Positions 50,112-58,773 of a stretch of 64,000 bases of DNA are shown here, piece after piece. A program made the translations under genes and the position numbers. Source of the DNA: Glaciihabitans sp. (GTDB taxonomy: Bacteria > Actinomycetota > Actinomycetes > Actinomycetales > Microbacteriaceae); NCBI GenBank assembly GCA_025465535.1, contig JAODMY010000070.1, positions 1-64,000 of the forward strand, read 5' to 3'. Each line of letters opens with the position of its first letter. The stretch's first letter is position 1. The notes under the pieces are model-generated. The model saw only the letters and a list, made by a program, of their open reading frames with translations, searched no databases and was not told the origin of the DNA.

Positions 50112-52444
50112 GCGGGCACCAGCAGCGCGACGGGATATGCGGCCAACAGGTCGCCGAGCGCGAGCGGGCCACCGTCGAAGCGCCGATCGGAGATGACATC
50201 GACGAGTGGATGCCCCGGCAGCACGACCACCGTGTCGCCCCATCCGCCGCGCGCCTCGAGGCCGAGGGGCAAGCGGGTCCCGACGGCCACCGCGCCGCCT
50301 CGATCGAACGCGACGACGTGTCGTTCCGCGTCCCCGAGGGCCGGCAGCGGCGCATAGCGCGTGAACAGCTCTGGTCGATCGCGCCGAAGCCGAAGGGCTC
50401 GCGTCGTCACCAGCAGTTTCACCGCGCCGGATTCATCGATCGGCGGATGTGCGCCGGCATCCACAGCCGCGAGGTACAGGCGCCGGATGTCGAAGTCGAC
50501 CGTGCGGCGATTGTCCGGGTCGACGAGACTCGTCTCCCACAGCTCGCTGCCCTGGTACACATCCGGAACTCCGGGAGCCGTCAACTGGATCAGCTTGGCC
50601 GTCAGCGAGTTCGACCAGCCCGCCTGTGCGATTCGTTCGACGAAGCCGTCGATGATCGAAGCGACCTGTTGGTCGTCGAACACCGAGTCGACAAGGGCGT
50701 GCATCCGGGTCTCGAAGTCGTGATTCGGATCGGTCCAGTGGGTGGATGACCCGGCCTCGCGCGCCGCCTTCTCCGCGTAGTCGTGCAGCCGCTCGCGGGA
50801 TGCCGGCCAGGCTCCGACGATGGATTCCCAGAGCAGGTTCTCCAACTCGCCATCGTCGAGGGGCGCGAGTTCGCGGAGCTGCCCGAGGGTCTCCTCCCAC
50901 TGCTCGGGAATTTCGGCGAGAACGCTGATGCGCGCGCGGGTGTCCTCTCCACGCTTGGTGTCGTGGGTCGTCAGCGTGGTGAGTGAGGCCGGTGAGCTCG
51001 CCTGGCGGTCGAGCTGGCGCTGGTGGAACACATCCACCCCGATCGAGAACTCCGCGGGATCCGAGCCGACCTCGGTCAGCGACGACAGGCGGCTGTAGCG
51101 ATAGAACGCGGTGTCTTCGACGCCCTTGGCCATGACCATTCCCGAGGTCTGCTGGAAGCGCAGCGCGACCGGCTGGGCGGCATCGGCCAGCAGCGGCAGA
51201 AGCGCGTCGATGGTCGGAATCAGCTCCGGACGGTGTTGCCTGGCGAGCCGCGCGGCCTCGACCAGGTGCTCCTCGCCGACCGGCAGGTAGGAGCGGTAGA
51301 CCGGGAAGCAGGCGAGAAGTTCGGCGAGGGTGTCGGCGACGGCCCCCTCGACGAGTTCGTCGGGGAGGTCGGGGAGGTCGGGGAGCGAGAGGACTTCGCG
51401 CTCGAGTCGCAGCACCTCCGAACGCAGGATGCCGTCGGCGATCGAGCGTTTCGTCCCGTGGATGAGCGTGGCCCAGTCGATCGGCTGGGCGCGGCCGCGG
51501 AGGCGAGTGTCGAGCGCGTCCAGCGCCATCCGTCCTTCCGGATCCACGAGCACGCGGTCGAGGTCGCCGAGGGCGTCGTAACCGGTGGTCCCGGCGGTCG
51601 CCCAATAAGCGGGAAGCTTTTCATCGCCCTCGAGGATCTTCTCGACCCAGACCTCCGTTCCGCCCGTCGCGGTCGCCAGCGCGTCGAGGTAGCCGCCCGG
51701 GTCGCGAAGGCCATCCGGGTGATCGACACGGATCCCATCCGCGATGCCGTCCCTCACCCAGCGCACGATCTCGACGTGGCTCTCTTCGAACACCCACGGA
51801 ATCTCGACTCGGATGCCCGCGAGCGAGCTGACCCCGAAGAAGCGCCGGTAATTCAGTTCGGCGTCCTCGCGGCGCCAATTCACGAGCTCGTAGTGCTGGC
51901 GGCCGACGACGACGTCCGGTGTCGCGCCATCGTCCGCGCTGCCCGGCGCGAGCGGATACCGGTTGTTGAAGTAGTGCAGTTCGTCGCCGACGATGCTCAG
52001 TTCGTCCGCTTCGAGGGCCTCCTCGATGGAACCGCCCAGCACCGGAATCCGCAGTTTGCCGGCGCCGAACTCCCAGTCGATGTCGAACGCCTCCGCGTAG
52101 CGAGAGTCCTGGCCGTTGGCGAGCACATCCCACCACCACGAATTCTCCTGCGGAAGCGCAACCCCCATGTGATTGGGCACGATGTCGAGCAGGATGCCCA
52201 TGCCGCGCCCGTGCGCGGCGGCCGACATCCGATCGAGGGCTTCGCGCCCACCGCGGGCAGGGTCCACGAGGGAATGGTCGACGACGTCATAGCCGTGATC
52301 GGATCCGGTGGTCGCCCGCAGCAGCGGCGAGAGGTAGACCCAGTCCACGCCGAGGTCGTGGAGGTAGCCCGTGATGTCGACCGCGGCATCGAGCGGAAAC
52401 TGCTTGCGAATCTGCAGGCGATAGGTCGAGCTCGGGACGGCCAT
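50108..52444 (-). CDS. treY: Malto-oligosyltrehalose synthase
   Basis: A 778-residue GH13 enzyme that turns the reducing end of maltodextrins into a trehalose unit. Start MAVPSSTYRLQIRKQFPLDAAVDITGYL matches the family; conserved regions are LSPLLRATTGSDHGYDV, DIVPNHMGVA (I), GIRVDHPDGLRDPGG (II, nucleophile Asp), VEKILEGDEKL (III, acid Glu) and LTTHDTKRGEDTRAR (IV). The track's longer frame to 53065 has no homology. ATG is two bases after the glgX stop, so glgX and treY are tightly linked. Confidence 0.95.
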   Translation of the reverse strand: MAVPSSTYRLQIRKQFPLDAAVDITGYLHDLGVDWVYLSPLLRATTGSDHGYDVVDHSLVDPARGGREALDRMSAAAHGRGMGILLDIVPNHMGVALPQENSWWWDVLANGQDSRYAEAFDIDWEFGAGKLRIPVLGGSIEEALEADELSIVGDELHYFNNRYPLAPGSADDGATPDVVVGRQHYELVNWRREDAELNYRRFFGVSSLAGIRVEIPWVFEESHVEIVRWVRDGIADGIRVDHPDGLRDPGGYLDALATATGGTEVWVEKILEGDEKLPAYWATAGTTGYDALGDLDRVLVDPEGRMALDALDTRLRGRAQPIDWATLIHGTKRSIADGILRSEVLRLEREVLSLPDLPDLPDELVEGAVADTLAELLACFPVYRSYLPVGEEHLVEAARLARQHRPELIPTIDALLPLLADAAQPVALRFQQTSGMVMAKGVEDTAFYRYSRLSSLTEVGSDPAEFSIGVDVFHQRQLDRQASSPASLTTLTTHDTKRGEDTRARISVLAEIPEQWEETLGQLRELAPLDDGELENLLWESIVGAWPASRERLHDYAEKAAREAGSSTHWTDPNHDFETRMHALVDSVFDDQQVASIIDGFVERIAQAGWSNSLTAKLIQLTAPGVPDVYQGSELWETSLVDPDNRRTVDFDIRRLYLAAVDAGAHPPIDESGAVKLLVTTRALRLRRDRPELFTRYAPLPALGDAERHVVAFDRGGAVAVGTRLPLGLEARGGWGDTVVVLPGHPLVDVISDRRFDGGPLALGDLLAAYPVALLVPA

Positions 52445-52446
52445 CC

Positions 52447-54696
52447 CTAAGCTCGCGGCGGATCGGTCGTGGGCGCCGTGGCCGGGATGGTCTCGACGGG
52501 AGGTGCCGGCGCCTCGGCGACGCTCGGGACGATGAGCGGCACGGGGGCGGACAGCGACGCGGCGACGGAGTGATCCGCCTCGGCCTCGGCTGGCGTGTGC
52601 GCGCGCAACACCATGAGCGACTTGCCCTCGACCGGGATGGCGGCCCCGGCCTCCCGGGGCGCCGAATCCGCGCTCGCACCGGCCGTGTCGACGACGATCT
52701 CCCAGATCGACGAATACTCCTCCGGCGGGAGGGTGAAGTCGATCGGATCGTCGCCCGCATTGAACAGGATGAGGAAGTTGAGGTCGGTGATGCGCTCGCC
52801 GCGGGCGTCGCGCCCGTGGATGCCCTCCCCGTTCAGGAAGACCGCGATCGAGCGCCCGAAGCCGGAATCCCAGTCGCCCGGCGCCATGACGGCGCCATCC
52901 GGCTGCAGCCAGACGATGTCGGGCAGCGGCTCGCCCTCGCCTCGAACGGCCGGCCGGCCGTCGAAGAATCGCGATCGCCGGAACGTCGGATGCTCCTTCC
53001 GCAGTCGCGCAAGTGCTGAGGTGAAGTCGATGAGCGGCTGGTCGGCCGTATCCCAGTGCACCCACGAAAGCGGCGAATCCTGGGCGTACGTGTTGTTGTT
53101 GCCCTCCTGCGTGCGCCCGAGTTCGTCGCCGTGCAGCACCATCGGCACACCCTGCGAGAGCAGGAGGGTGGCGAGAAAATTGCGCTGCTGTCGGGCGCGC
53201 AGCGCAACAATTTTCGGATCAGCGCTCGGGCCCTCGACACCACCGTTGTACGAGCGGTTGTCGTCCGCGCCGTCCTTATTGTTCTCGCCGTTGGCTGTGT
53301 TGTGTTTGTAGTTGTAGGAGACGAGGTCGCGCAGTGTGAACCCATCGTGCGCCGTGACGAAGTTGATCGAGGCGACCGGGCGTCGACCGTCGTGTTCGTA
53401 CAGGTCGGATGAGCCGGTCAGCCGCTCGGCGAACTCGCCGAGCGTGGATGGCTCGCCCCGCCAGAAGTCGCGAACGGTGTCGCGGTACTTGCCGTTCCAC
53501 TCCGTCCACTGCGGGGGAAAATTGCCGACCTGGTATCCGCCGGGGCCGACATCCCACGGCTCGGCGATGAGCTTGACCTGGGAGACGATCGGGTCCTGCT
53601 GGACGAGTTCGAAGAAGGCGGAGAGCTTGTCGACGTCGTAGAACTCTCGAGCGAGCGCGGCGGCAAGATCGAAGCGGAACCCGTCGACGTGCATCTCGAT
53701 CACCCAGTAGCGCAGGCTGTCCATGATGAGCTGCAACGAGTGCGGATTACCGGCGTTGAAGGAGTTTCCGGTGCCGGTGTAGTCCATGTAGTACTCGGGT
53801 GTTTTGTCGACCAGCCGGTAGTAGGCCGCATTGTCGATGCCCTTGAACGAGATGGTCGGGCCGAGGTGATTGCCCTCTGCCGTGTGGTTGTAGACGACGT
53901 CGAGAATGACCTCGATACCGGCGGCGTGCATGGCCCGCACCACACCCTTGAACTCCTGGACCTGCTGGCCGACATCGCCCGTCGACGCATAGGAATTGTG
54001 CGGCGCGAAGAAGCCGATGGTGTTGTAACCCCAGTAGTTCGACAGGCCCTTCTCTTCGAGCGTCGAGTCGTTGACGAACTGGTGAACAGGCATGAGCTCG
54101 ATGGCCGTGACGCCGAGCTTCACCAGGTGCTCGATGAGCGCCGGATGCGCGAGCGCCGCATAGGTGCCGCGGATCTCCTCCGGGATTCCGGGGTGCAGTG
54201 CGGTGAGCCCCTTCACGTGCGCCTCGTATATGACGCTGTCGGCATACGGGGTTTTTGGCGCTCGATCCCCGGCCCAGTCGAAGAATGGATTGATGACGAC
54301 GCCGTGCATCATGTGCTGGGCGGAGTCGTCGTTGTTCTCCGACTCCGGATCCCCGAAGTTGTAGGCGTAGAGGGACTGGTCCCACGTGATCTCCCCCCAG
54401 GTTGCCTTCGCATAGGGATCGAGCAACAGCTTCGACGGATTGAATCGGAGCCCCGACTTCGGATCGTACGGGCCGTACACGCGGTATCCGTAGCGCTGGC
54501 CGGGCTGAACATGGGGGAGGTAGGCGTGCCAGACGTAGGCATCCACCTCGGTGAATTCGACTCGCGTCTCAGTGAGGTCGGAATCGAAAAGGCAGAGCTC
54601 GACCTTCTCCGCTGCTTCGCTGTAGAGAGCGAAGTTGGTGCCGTTGCCGTCGAACGTGGCTCCGAGCGGGTATGCCGTTCCTGGCCAGGTTTTCAT
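52447..54696 (-). CDS. glgX: Glycogen debranching enzyme (isoamylase-type GlgX/TreX)
   Basis: A 749-residue GH13 debranching enzyme that removes alpha-1,6 branches so that TreY can work on linear chains. N-terminal carbohydrate-binding domain (PLGATFDGNGTNFALYSEAAEKVELCLFD), GH13 regions DVVYNHTAEGN (I), GFRFDLAAALARE (II), LIAEPWDVG (III), VTAHDGFTLRDLVSYN (IV). ATG at 54696 (MKTWPG) has GAAAGGAC eight bases upstream, better than the track's 54732. First gene of the operon leading to trehalose from glycogen (the TreX-TreY-TreZ pathway). C-terminal tail is Pro/Ala-rich. Confidence 0.95.
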   Translation of the reverse strand: MKTWPGTAYPLGATFDGNGTNFALYSEAAEKVELCLFDSDLTETRVEFTEVDAYVWHAYLPHVQPGQRYGYRVYGPYDPKSGLRFNPSKLLLDPYAKATWGEITWDQSLYAYNFGDPESENNDDSAQHMMHGVVINPFFDWAGDRAPKTPYADSVIYEAHVKGLTALHPGIPEEIRGTYAALAHPALIEHLVKLGVTAIELMPVHQFVNDSTLEEKGLSNYWGYNTIGFFAPHNSYASTGDVGQQVQEFKGVVRAMHAAGIEVILDVVYNHTAEGNHLGPTISFKGIDNAAYYRLVDKTPEYYMDYTGTGNSFNAGNPHSLQLIMDSLRYWVIEMHVDGFRFDLAAALAREFYDVDKLSAFFELVQQDPIVSQVKLIAEPWDVGPGGYQVGNFPPQWTEWNGKYRDTVRDFWRGEPSTLGEFAERLTGSSDLYEHDGRRPVASINFVTAHDGFTLRDLVSYNYKHNTANGENNKDGADDNRSYNGGVEGPSADPKIVALRARQQRNFLATLLLSQGVPMVLHGDELGRTQEGNNNTYAQDSPLSWVHWDTADQPLIDFTSALARLRKEHPTFRRSRFFDGRPAVRGEGEPLPDIVWLQPDGAVMAPGDWDSGFGRSIAVFLNGEGIHGRDARGERITDLNFLILFNAGDDPIDFTLPPEEYSSIWEIVVDTAGASADSAPREAGAAIPVEGKSLMVLRAHTPAEAEADHSVAASLSAPVPLIVPSVAEAPAPPVETIPATAPTTDPPRA

Positions 54697-54753
54697 CGGG
54701 TCCTTTCGTTGGTGCATTTCCACAGTAGCCAATGGGCGTGCCTACACTGCGGT

Positions 54754-55287
54754 ATGGCTGGAAGATACGTTGTGCTTCTGCGGGGGATCAACGTGAACCC
54801 CTCGACCAGGGTGGCGATGTCGGACCTGCGCGATCTCGTGAGCGAACTCGGGTATTCGGACGTCCGAACGCTGCTGCAGAGCGGCAATGTGATTCTCAAT
54901 TCGGATGCGGCGCCGGATGTCGTGTCCCTCGAGTCGGCGATAGTCGCGAAGACCGGCGTGAAGTCGCGGGTGGTGGTCCTGTCGCTCGCGCATTTTCGGA
55001 AGGTACTGGAGGCCAACCCGCTTCTGGATGTCTCCGATGACCTGTCCAAAATGGTCATCACGTTTCTCGACGGCGACATCAAGGCCGCCGAGGTCGAGCA
55101 TCCATCGGATGATGACCTGGCACCCGAACGACTCGTCATCTCTCCGCGCGCCATCTATCAGTGGTGTCCGGACGGCATCCTGAAGTCGAAGCTGAAGCCG
55201 GCCTTCTGGCGGCAGTTCGGCCCCGTCGCGACCACTCGAAACGTGCGCACGGCCAATCGCATCCTGGAGCTGGCGGAGCGCGAATGA
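54754..55287 (+). CDS. DUF1697 family protein
   Basis: A 177-residue DUF1697 protein. Hallmark: MAGRYVVLLRGINVNPSTRVAMSDLRDLVSELGYSDVRTLLQSGNVILNS, and a C-terminal GPVATTRNVRTANRILELA. The domain is widespread in bacteria with no known activity. ATG at 54754 is the family start. It is divergent from glgX with 57 bp between, so the two promoters are compact. Confidence 0.92.
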   Translation: MAGRYVVLLRGINVNPSTRVAMSDLRDLVSELGYSDVRTLLQSGNVILNSDAAPDVVSLESAIVAKTGVKSRVVVLSLAHFRKVLEANPLLDVSDDLSKMVITFLDGDIKAAEVEHPSDDDLAPERLVISPRAIYQWCPDGILKSKLKPAFWRQFGPVATTRNVRTANRILELAERE

Positions 55288-55426
55288 GGTGCTGCCTCGC
55301 GGCGGCCAAATCCGCGGTAGTCGGGCGCAGTTTCGGATCGCAGAGTAGGAGCTTTCCGGCGGATGGCTCACAGCGTAGGAGTTTCAGGCCAGCGGGTCGC
55401 GGTAAGTCCTACGTTGTGGGGCGCCG

Positions 55427-55810
55427 GTGATGACCGGGGTGTGGCGCCGCACCTGCCTCATCGGCGCGAGCGACGGGGATGACGTGGTCATCGTGGCATC
55501 CATCGGCGGAGCCCCCAAGCACCCCGTCTGGTATCTCAACCTCGAGGCGAACCCGCGCGTTTGGGTTCAGCAGGGCGCCGAGTCGTTCTGGACGATCGCG
55601 CACACCGCGGATGAGGCTGAGAAGCCCCGACTCTGGGACAAGATGGTCGGCCTCTTCCCGGATTACGCCGGCTACCAGAAGAAGACGGATCGCGTCATAA
55701 ACCCTCGCGTCTGCCCCCGGGTGATGCGTCTGCCCCCGTACGTACGGGGGCACACGCATCACCCGGGGGCAGACGCGGTAAAGTGGGGTCCGAACACGGG
55801 AGTCCGGTGA
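55427..55810 (+). pseudogene. Nitroreductase/DUF385 (deazaflavin-dependent) gene remnant
   Basis: A 127-codon frame with clear homology in the middle: CLIGASDGDDVVIVASIGGAPKHPVWYLNLEANPRVWVQQG and KMVGLFPDYAGYQKKTDRVI match the F420-dependent DUF385/Rv3547 family. The family's usual N terminus (about 30 residues) is missing, and after DRVI the frame runs through the palindrome element and into the TPP riboswitch (PRVCPRVMRLPPYVRG). This is a truncated, probably inactive relic. Degenerate repeats with GTAGGAG precede it (55290-55430). Confidence 0.75.
55707..55776. repeat. Palindromic element copy B
   Basis: Second copy of the 37.7-kb element: arms 55707-55738 and 55745-55776 with one mismatch. 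It replaces the C-terminal end of the DUF385 relic and stops just before a TAAAGT promoter-like -10 (55779-55784) and the TPP riboswitch. Central CCCCCGTACGTACGGGGG is fully palindromic. Confidence 0.9.
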
Positions 55811-55882
55811 TGCCGGGCTGAGAGGAAGCTTCTCCAAGCTTCGACCGTCGAACCTGATCTGGATCATGCCAGCGCAGGGAGG
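55792..55882 (+). promoter_or_regulatory. TPP riboswitch (THI element)
   Basis: The THI-box core is clear: CGGGAGTCCG, then GGGCTGAGAGGAAGC, the central helix around CTTCTCCAAGCTTCGACCG, and TCGAACCTGATCTGGATCATGCC AGCGCAGGGAG. It binds thiamine pyrophosphate in RNA and would shut the downstream ykoEDC operon when thiamine is abundant. The TAAAGT hexamer lies 8 bp before it. Confidence 0.95.
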
Positions 55883-55927
55883 CAAAATCTCTTCGAACCC
55901 GTGCCATTTCATCGTGAAAGGCACGCA

Positions 55928-56545
55928 ATGACTATCACCGCTTCCACGCCGATCCGGCGCAGAATCAATTTCCGCTGGCGCGTCGTCGACATCGTCATCG
56001 CTGCGGTCCTTGCCGTGGCATCCGGCGTCGCATTCTGGGGCTGGGACGCCGCGTGGACCCCGCTCAGCAGACCGCTCGACGCCCTGCTGCCCGGCCTCGA
56101 CTCGCTGTTGGGCGGAGTTTGGCTGTTTCCGGCGGTTCTGGTCGCCCTCGTTGTGCGCAAACCCGGCGCCGCCCTCTTCGCGGAGCTCGTCGCCGCGACG
56201 GTCGAGGCCCTGCTTGGCACCTACTGGGGTGCGTCGACGCTGCTTTCCGGGTTGATTCAGGGGCTCGGGGCGGAGATCGTCTTCGCGCTGTTCCTGTACC
56301 TGAGTTGGCGGCTGGGAACGGCCATCCTCGCCGGCGCGGGCGCGGGGCTCGCGCTCGCCATCCTTGACCTGATTGTCTCGTATCCGGGATCCAAGCCGGA
56401 GTTCCTCGTGATCTACCTGGTCGGCTCGATCATCTCCGGAGCGGTGATCGCGGGATTCCTGTCCTGGCTGATGGTCCGAGCGCTGGCGAAGACCGGCGTA
56501 CTCAATCGGTTCGCCGCCGGGCGTAGTTTCACCACGCTGGTCTGA
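55928..56545 (+). CDS. ykoE: ECF transporter substrate-binding component YkoE
   Basis: A 205-residue, six-helix S-component of the YkoEDC ECF transporter (thiamine/hydroxymethylpyrimidine). Landmarks: VVDIVIAAVLAVASGVAFWGWDAAW, VWLFPAVLVALVVRKPGAALFAELVAATVEALLGTYWG. It would bind a thiamine precursor at the outer face. ATG at 55928 (MTITAST) is after the riboswitch; a leader beginning at 55901 would be in the aptamer. First gene of ykoE-ykoD-ykoC. Confidence 0.93.
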   Translation: MTITASTPIRRRINFRWRVVDIVIAAVLAVASGVAFWGWDAAWTPLSRPLDALLPGLDSLLGGVWLFPAVLVALVVRKPGAALFAELVAATVEALLGTYWGASTLLSGLIQGLGAEIVFALFLYLSWRLGTAILAGAGAGLALAILDLIVSYPGSKPEFLVIYLVGSIISGAVIAGFLSWLMVRALAKTGVLNRFAAGRSFTTLV

Positions 56546-56547
56546 TC

Positions 56548-58014
56548 GTGCCCATATCGCCGACCGTTCGTCCGGCCAGGGTTGACGCCGTCGGCTTCGG
56601 CTGGCGCCATGCCGGACGCCGCGCGTGGGCGGTGCACGACCTCGACCTGGTGATCGAGCCGGGGGAGCGCGTGCTACTGCTCGGCGCATCCGGGGCGGGC
56701 AAGTCGACGCTGGTCTCGGCGCTCGCCGGTGTGCTCGGCGGGGATGACGAGGGTGAGCGGGCCGGCTCGCTGCTGATCGATGGAGTCGGGCCGGCTGGGT
56801 CGCGCGGTCGAGCCGGGCTCGTGCTGCAGGATCCGGATTCGCAGGTAATCCTGGCCCGCATCGGGGACGACGTCGCCTTCGGATGCGAAAACCTCGGCGT
56901 CCCGCGGGACGAGATCTGGCGGAGGGTCGCCGAAGCGCTCGATGCGGTGGGTCTCGACTTTCCACTGGACCACTCGACGTCGGCCCTCTCCGGCGGACAG
57001 AAGCAGCGGCTCGCGCTCGCCGGCGTTCTCGCAATGCGGCCGGGCCTGCTGCTGCTTGACGAGCCCACGGCAAATCTCGACGCCGATGGCGTTTCCGAGG
57101 TGCGGGACTCCGTCGCGCGGTCGCTCGATCGCACCGGCTCGACATTCATCGTGATCGAACACCGGGTCGAGGTCTGGAGGTCGCTCGTGAACCGGGTCGT
57201 CATCCTGTCGCCGGATGGGGGAGTGCTGGCAGACGGCGCACCGGACGACGTGCTGTCGGCGAACGGCGCGGCTCTCGCGGCATCCGGGGTCTGGGTGCCG
57301 GAGTTTCCGCCGACGGTGCCCGCTCGCAGGACTCGGGCCTCCGCGGATGCCCTGATCAGCGCCGTCGAGCTGTCGGTGGGGCGCAGCAGCACGGTCAAAT
57401 CGGGCATCGATCTCGATCTCACCGCGGGTGGTTTTCTCGCGATCACGGGCTCGAACGGCGCTGGCAAGTCGACTCTCGCCCTGACTCTCGGTGGGCTCCT
57501 CCGCCCGGTTGCGGGGCGGGTCGAGGCGAGCGAGGAAATCGCGACCGGCATCTCGCGGCGTCCGATCGAGTGGAAATCCAAGCAGTTGCTTTCGCGCATC
57601 GGGAGTGTGTTCCAGGATCCGGAACACCAGTTTCTGAGTTCGACGGTTCGCGACGAGCTGGCTGTCGGTCCCAGGGCGCTCGGTCTTCCGCCGGCCGAGA
57701 TCGATCAACGCGTCGAGGAGGTGCTCGAGCGCCTGAGGCTTGACCGGCTCGCCCTTGCGAACCCGTTCACATTGTCGGGTGGTGAAAAGCGCCGCTTGTC
57801 TGTCGGCACGGCACTCGCCACGAGGCCGCGCGTTCTCGTGCTCGACGAACCGACGTTCGGCCAGGATTCGCGCACCTGGCGGGAGCTGGTTGCGCTCATC
57901 TCCGATCTCCTCGATGAGGGATCATCCGTCGCCGCGGTCAGCCACGATGCCCAGTTCGTCGCGGCTCTTGCCACCGCCGAGTTCGCATTCGCCCCGACCG
58001 AGGTTCTGCGATGA
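56548..58014 (+). CDS. ykoD: ECF transporter ATP-binding protein YkoD (two ABC domains)
   Basis: A 488-residue tandem ABC ATPase. Domain 1: LLGASGAGKSTLVSAL (Walker A), LSGGQKQRLAL (signature), LLLLDEPTANLD; domain 2: ITGSNGAGKSTLALTL, FQDPEHQFLSS, LSGGEKRRLSV, VLVLDEPTFGQD. This is the energising half of the thiamine precursor ECF transporter. Starts with GTG two bases after the ykoE stop. Stop overlaps the ykoC ATG. Confidence 0.95.
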   Translation: MPISPTVRPARVDAVGFGWRHAGRRAWAVHDLDLVIEPGERVLLLGASGAGKSTLVSALAGVLGGDDEGERAGSLLIDGVGPAGSRGRAGLVLQDPDSQVILARIGDDVAFGCENLGVPRDEIWRRVAEALDAVGLDFPLDHSTSALSGGQKQRLALAGVLAMRPGLLLLDEPTANLDADGVSEVRDSVARSLDRTGSTFIVIEHRVEVWRSLVNRVVILSPDGGVLADGAPDDVLSANGAALAASGVWVPEFPPTVPARRTRASADALISAVELSVGRSSTVKSGIDLDLTAGGFLAITGSNGAGKSTLALTLGGLLRPVAGRVEASEEIATGISRRPIEWKSKQLLSRIGSVFQDPEHQFLSSTVRDELAVGPRALGLPPAEIDQRVEEVLERLRLDRLALANPFTLSGGEKRRLSVGTALATRPRVLVLDEPTFGQDSRTWRELVALISDLLDEGSSVAAVSHDAQFVAALATAEFAFAPTEVLR

Positions 58015-58769
58015 CGTCCGCAATCCTGCGCGTGAACCCGGTCGCGAAGCTCGCGGTCTCGTTTCTCCTCGGCATCACGCTCGTGCTCACGCTCGACTGG
58101 GTGTCGGCGACGGTCGCCATCGTGCTCGAGTCGATCCTGTTCTTCTGGGCCGGCGTATCGTGGCGCACCTTCTGGCTGCGAACTCTGCCGGTCTGGACCG
58201 CCGCGCCGCTGGTCGCTCTCACGATCGCGCTCTACGGCAGGGTCAGCGGGCACAGCTACTTCGAGTGGTACCTGGTGCAGGTGACGAGCGGATCGATCAC
58301 GCTCGCGATTGCGACGGCGCTGCGGGTACTCGCGATCGGCCTGCCCGCCGTCGTCCTGTTCATCACGATCGACCCGACGGATCTCGCGGACGGTCTCGCC
58401 CAGCTGGTTCGGTTGCCCGCGCGGTTCGTGCTCGGTTCGCTCGCCGCACTGCGTCTCGTCGGACTGTTCATCGATGACTGGCGATCGCTCGAGCTCGCGC
58501 GGCGCGCGCGCGGAGTTGCCGATCGCGGCAGGCTCCGTCGGTTTGCCGGGCAGGTGTTCGCGCTGCTCGTGCTCTCGATCCGTCGCGGCAGCAAGCTCGC
58601 CACCGCGATGGAGGCGCGCGGGTTCGGGGCGAGTGGCCAGCGCACCTGGGCGCGTGAGGCGTCATTCGGTTCGCGCGAGTGGGTCCTGGTCGCGCTGGGA
58701 GTTGCCATCGCCGCGGCGGCCATATCGGCTTCCGTTCTCACCGGGCACTGGAACTTCATTGGCTCCTGA
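58011..58769 (+). CDS. ykoC: ECF transporter transmembrane component YkoC (CbiQ-like)
   Basis: A 252-residue T-component, the scaffold of the ECF transporter, with about five helices. Landmarks: NPVAKLAVSFLLGITLVLTLDWVSATVAIVLESILFFWAG, FITIDPTDLADGLAQLVRLPARFVLGSLAALRLVGLFIDDW with the T-unit coupling motif, and SKLATAMEARGFGAS, the conserved arginine motif that couples to the ATPase. ATG overlaps the ykoD stop (ATGA). Confidence 0.94.
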   Translation: MTSAILRVNPVAKLAVSFLLGITLVLTLDWVSATVAIVLESILFFWAGVSWRTFWLRTLPVWTAAPLVALTIALYGRVSGHSYFEWYLVQVTSGSITLAIATALRVLAIGLPAVVLFITIDPTDLADGLAQLVRLPARFVLGSLAALRLVGLFIDDWRSLELARRARGVADRGRLRRFAGQVFALLVLSIRRGSKLATAMEARGFGASGQRTWAREASFGSREWVLVALGVAIAAAAISASVLTGHWNFIGS

Positions 58770-58773
58770 CGAC

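Noticed and set aside
51023-52450. 475-residue plus-strand ORF opposite treY
   Set aside because: Antisense composition; treY has all four GH13 regions on the other strand.
50108-53065. 985-residue ORF including treY
   Set aside because: The first 207 residues are Arg-rich and lie out of frame within glgX; TreY starts at 52444.
55901-55927. Start of YkoE at 55901
   Set aside because: It begins close to the end of the TPP aptamer and adds nine non-homologous residues; the ATG at 55928 fits the family.
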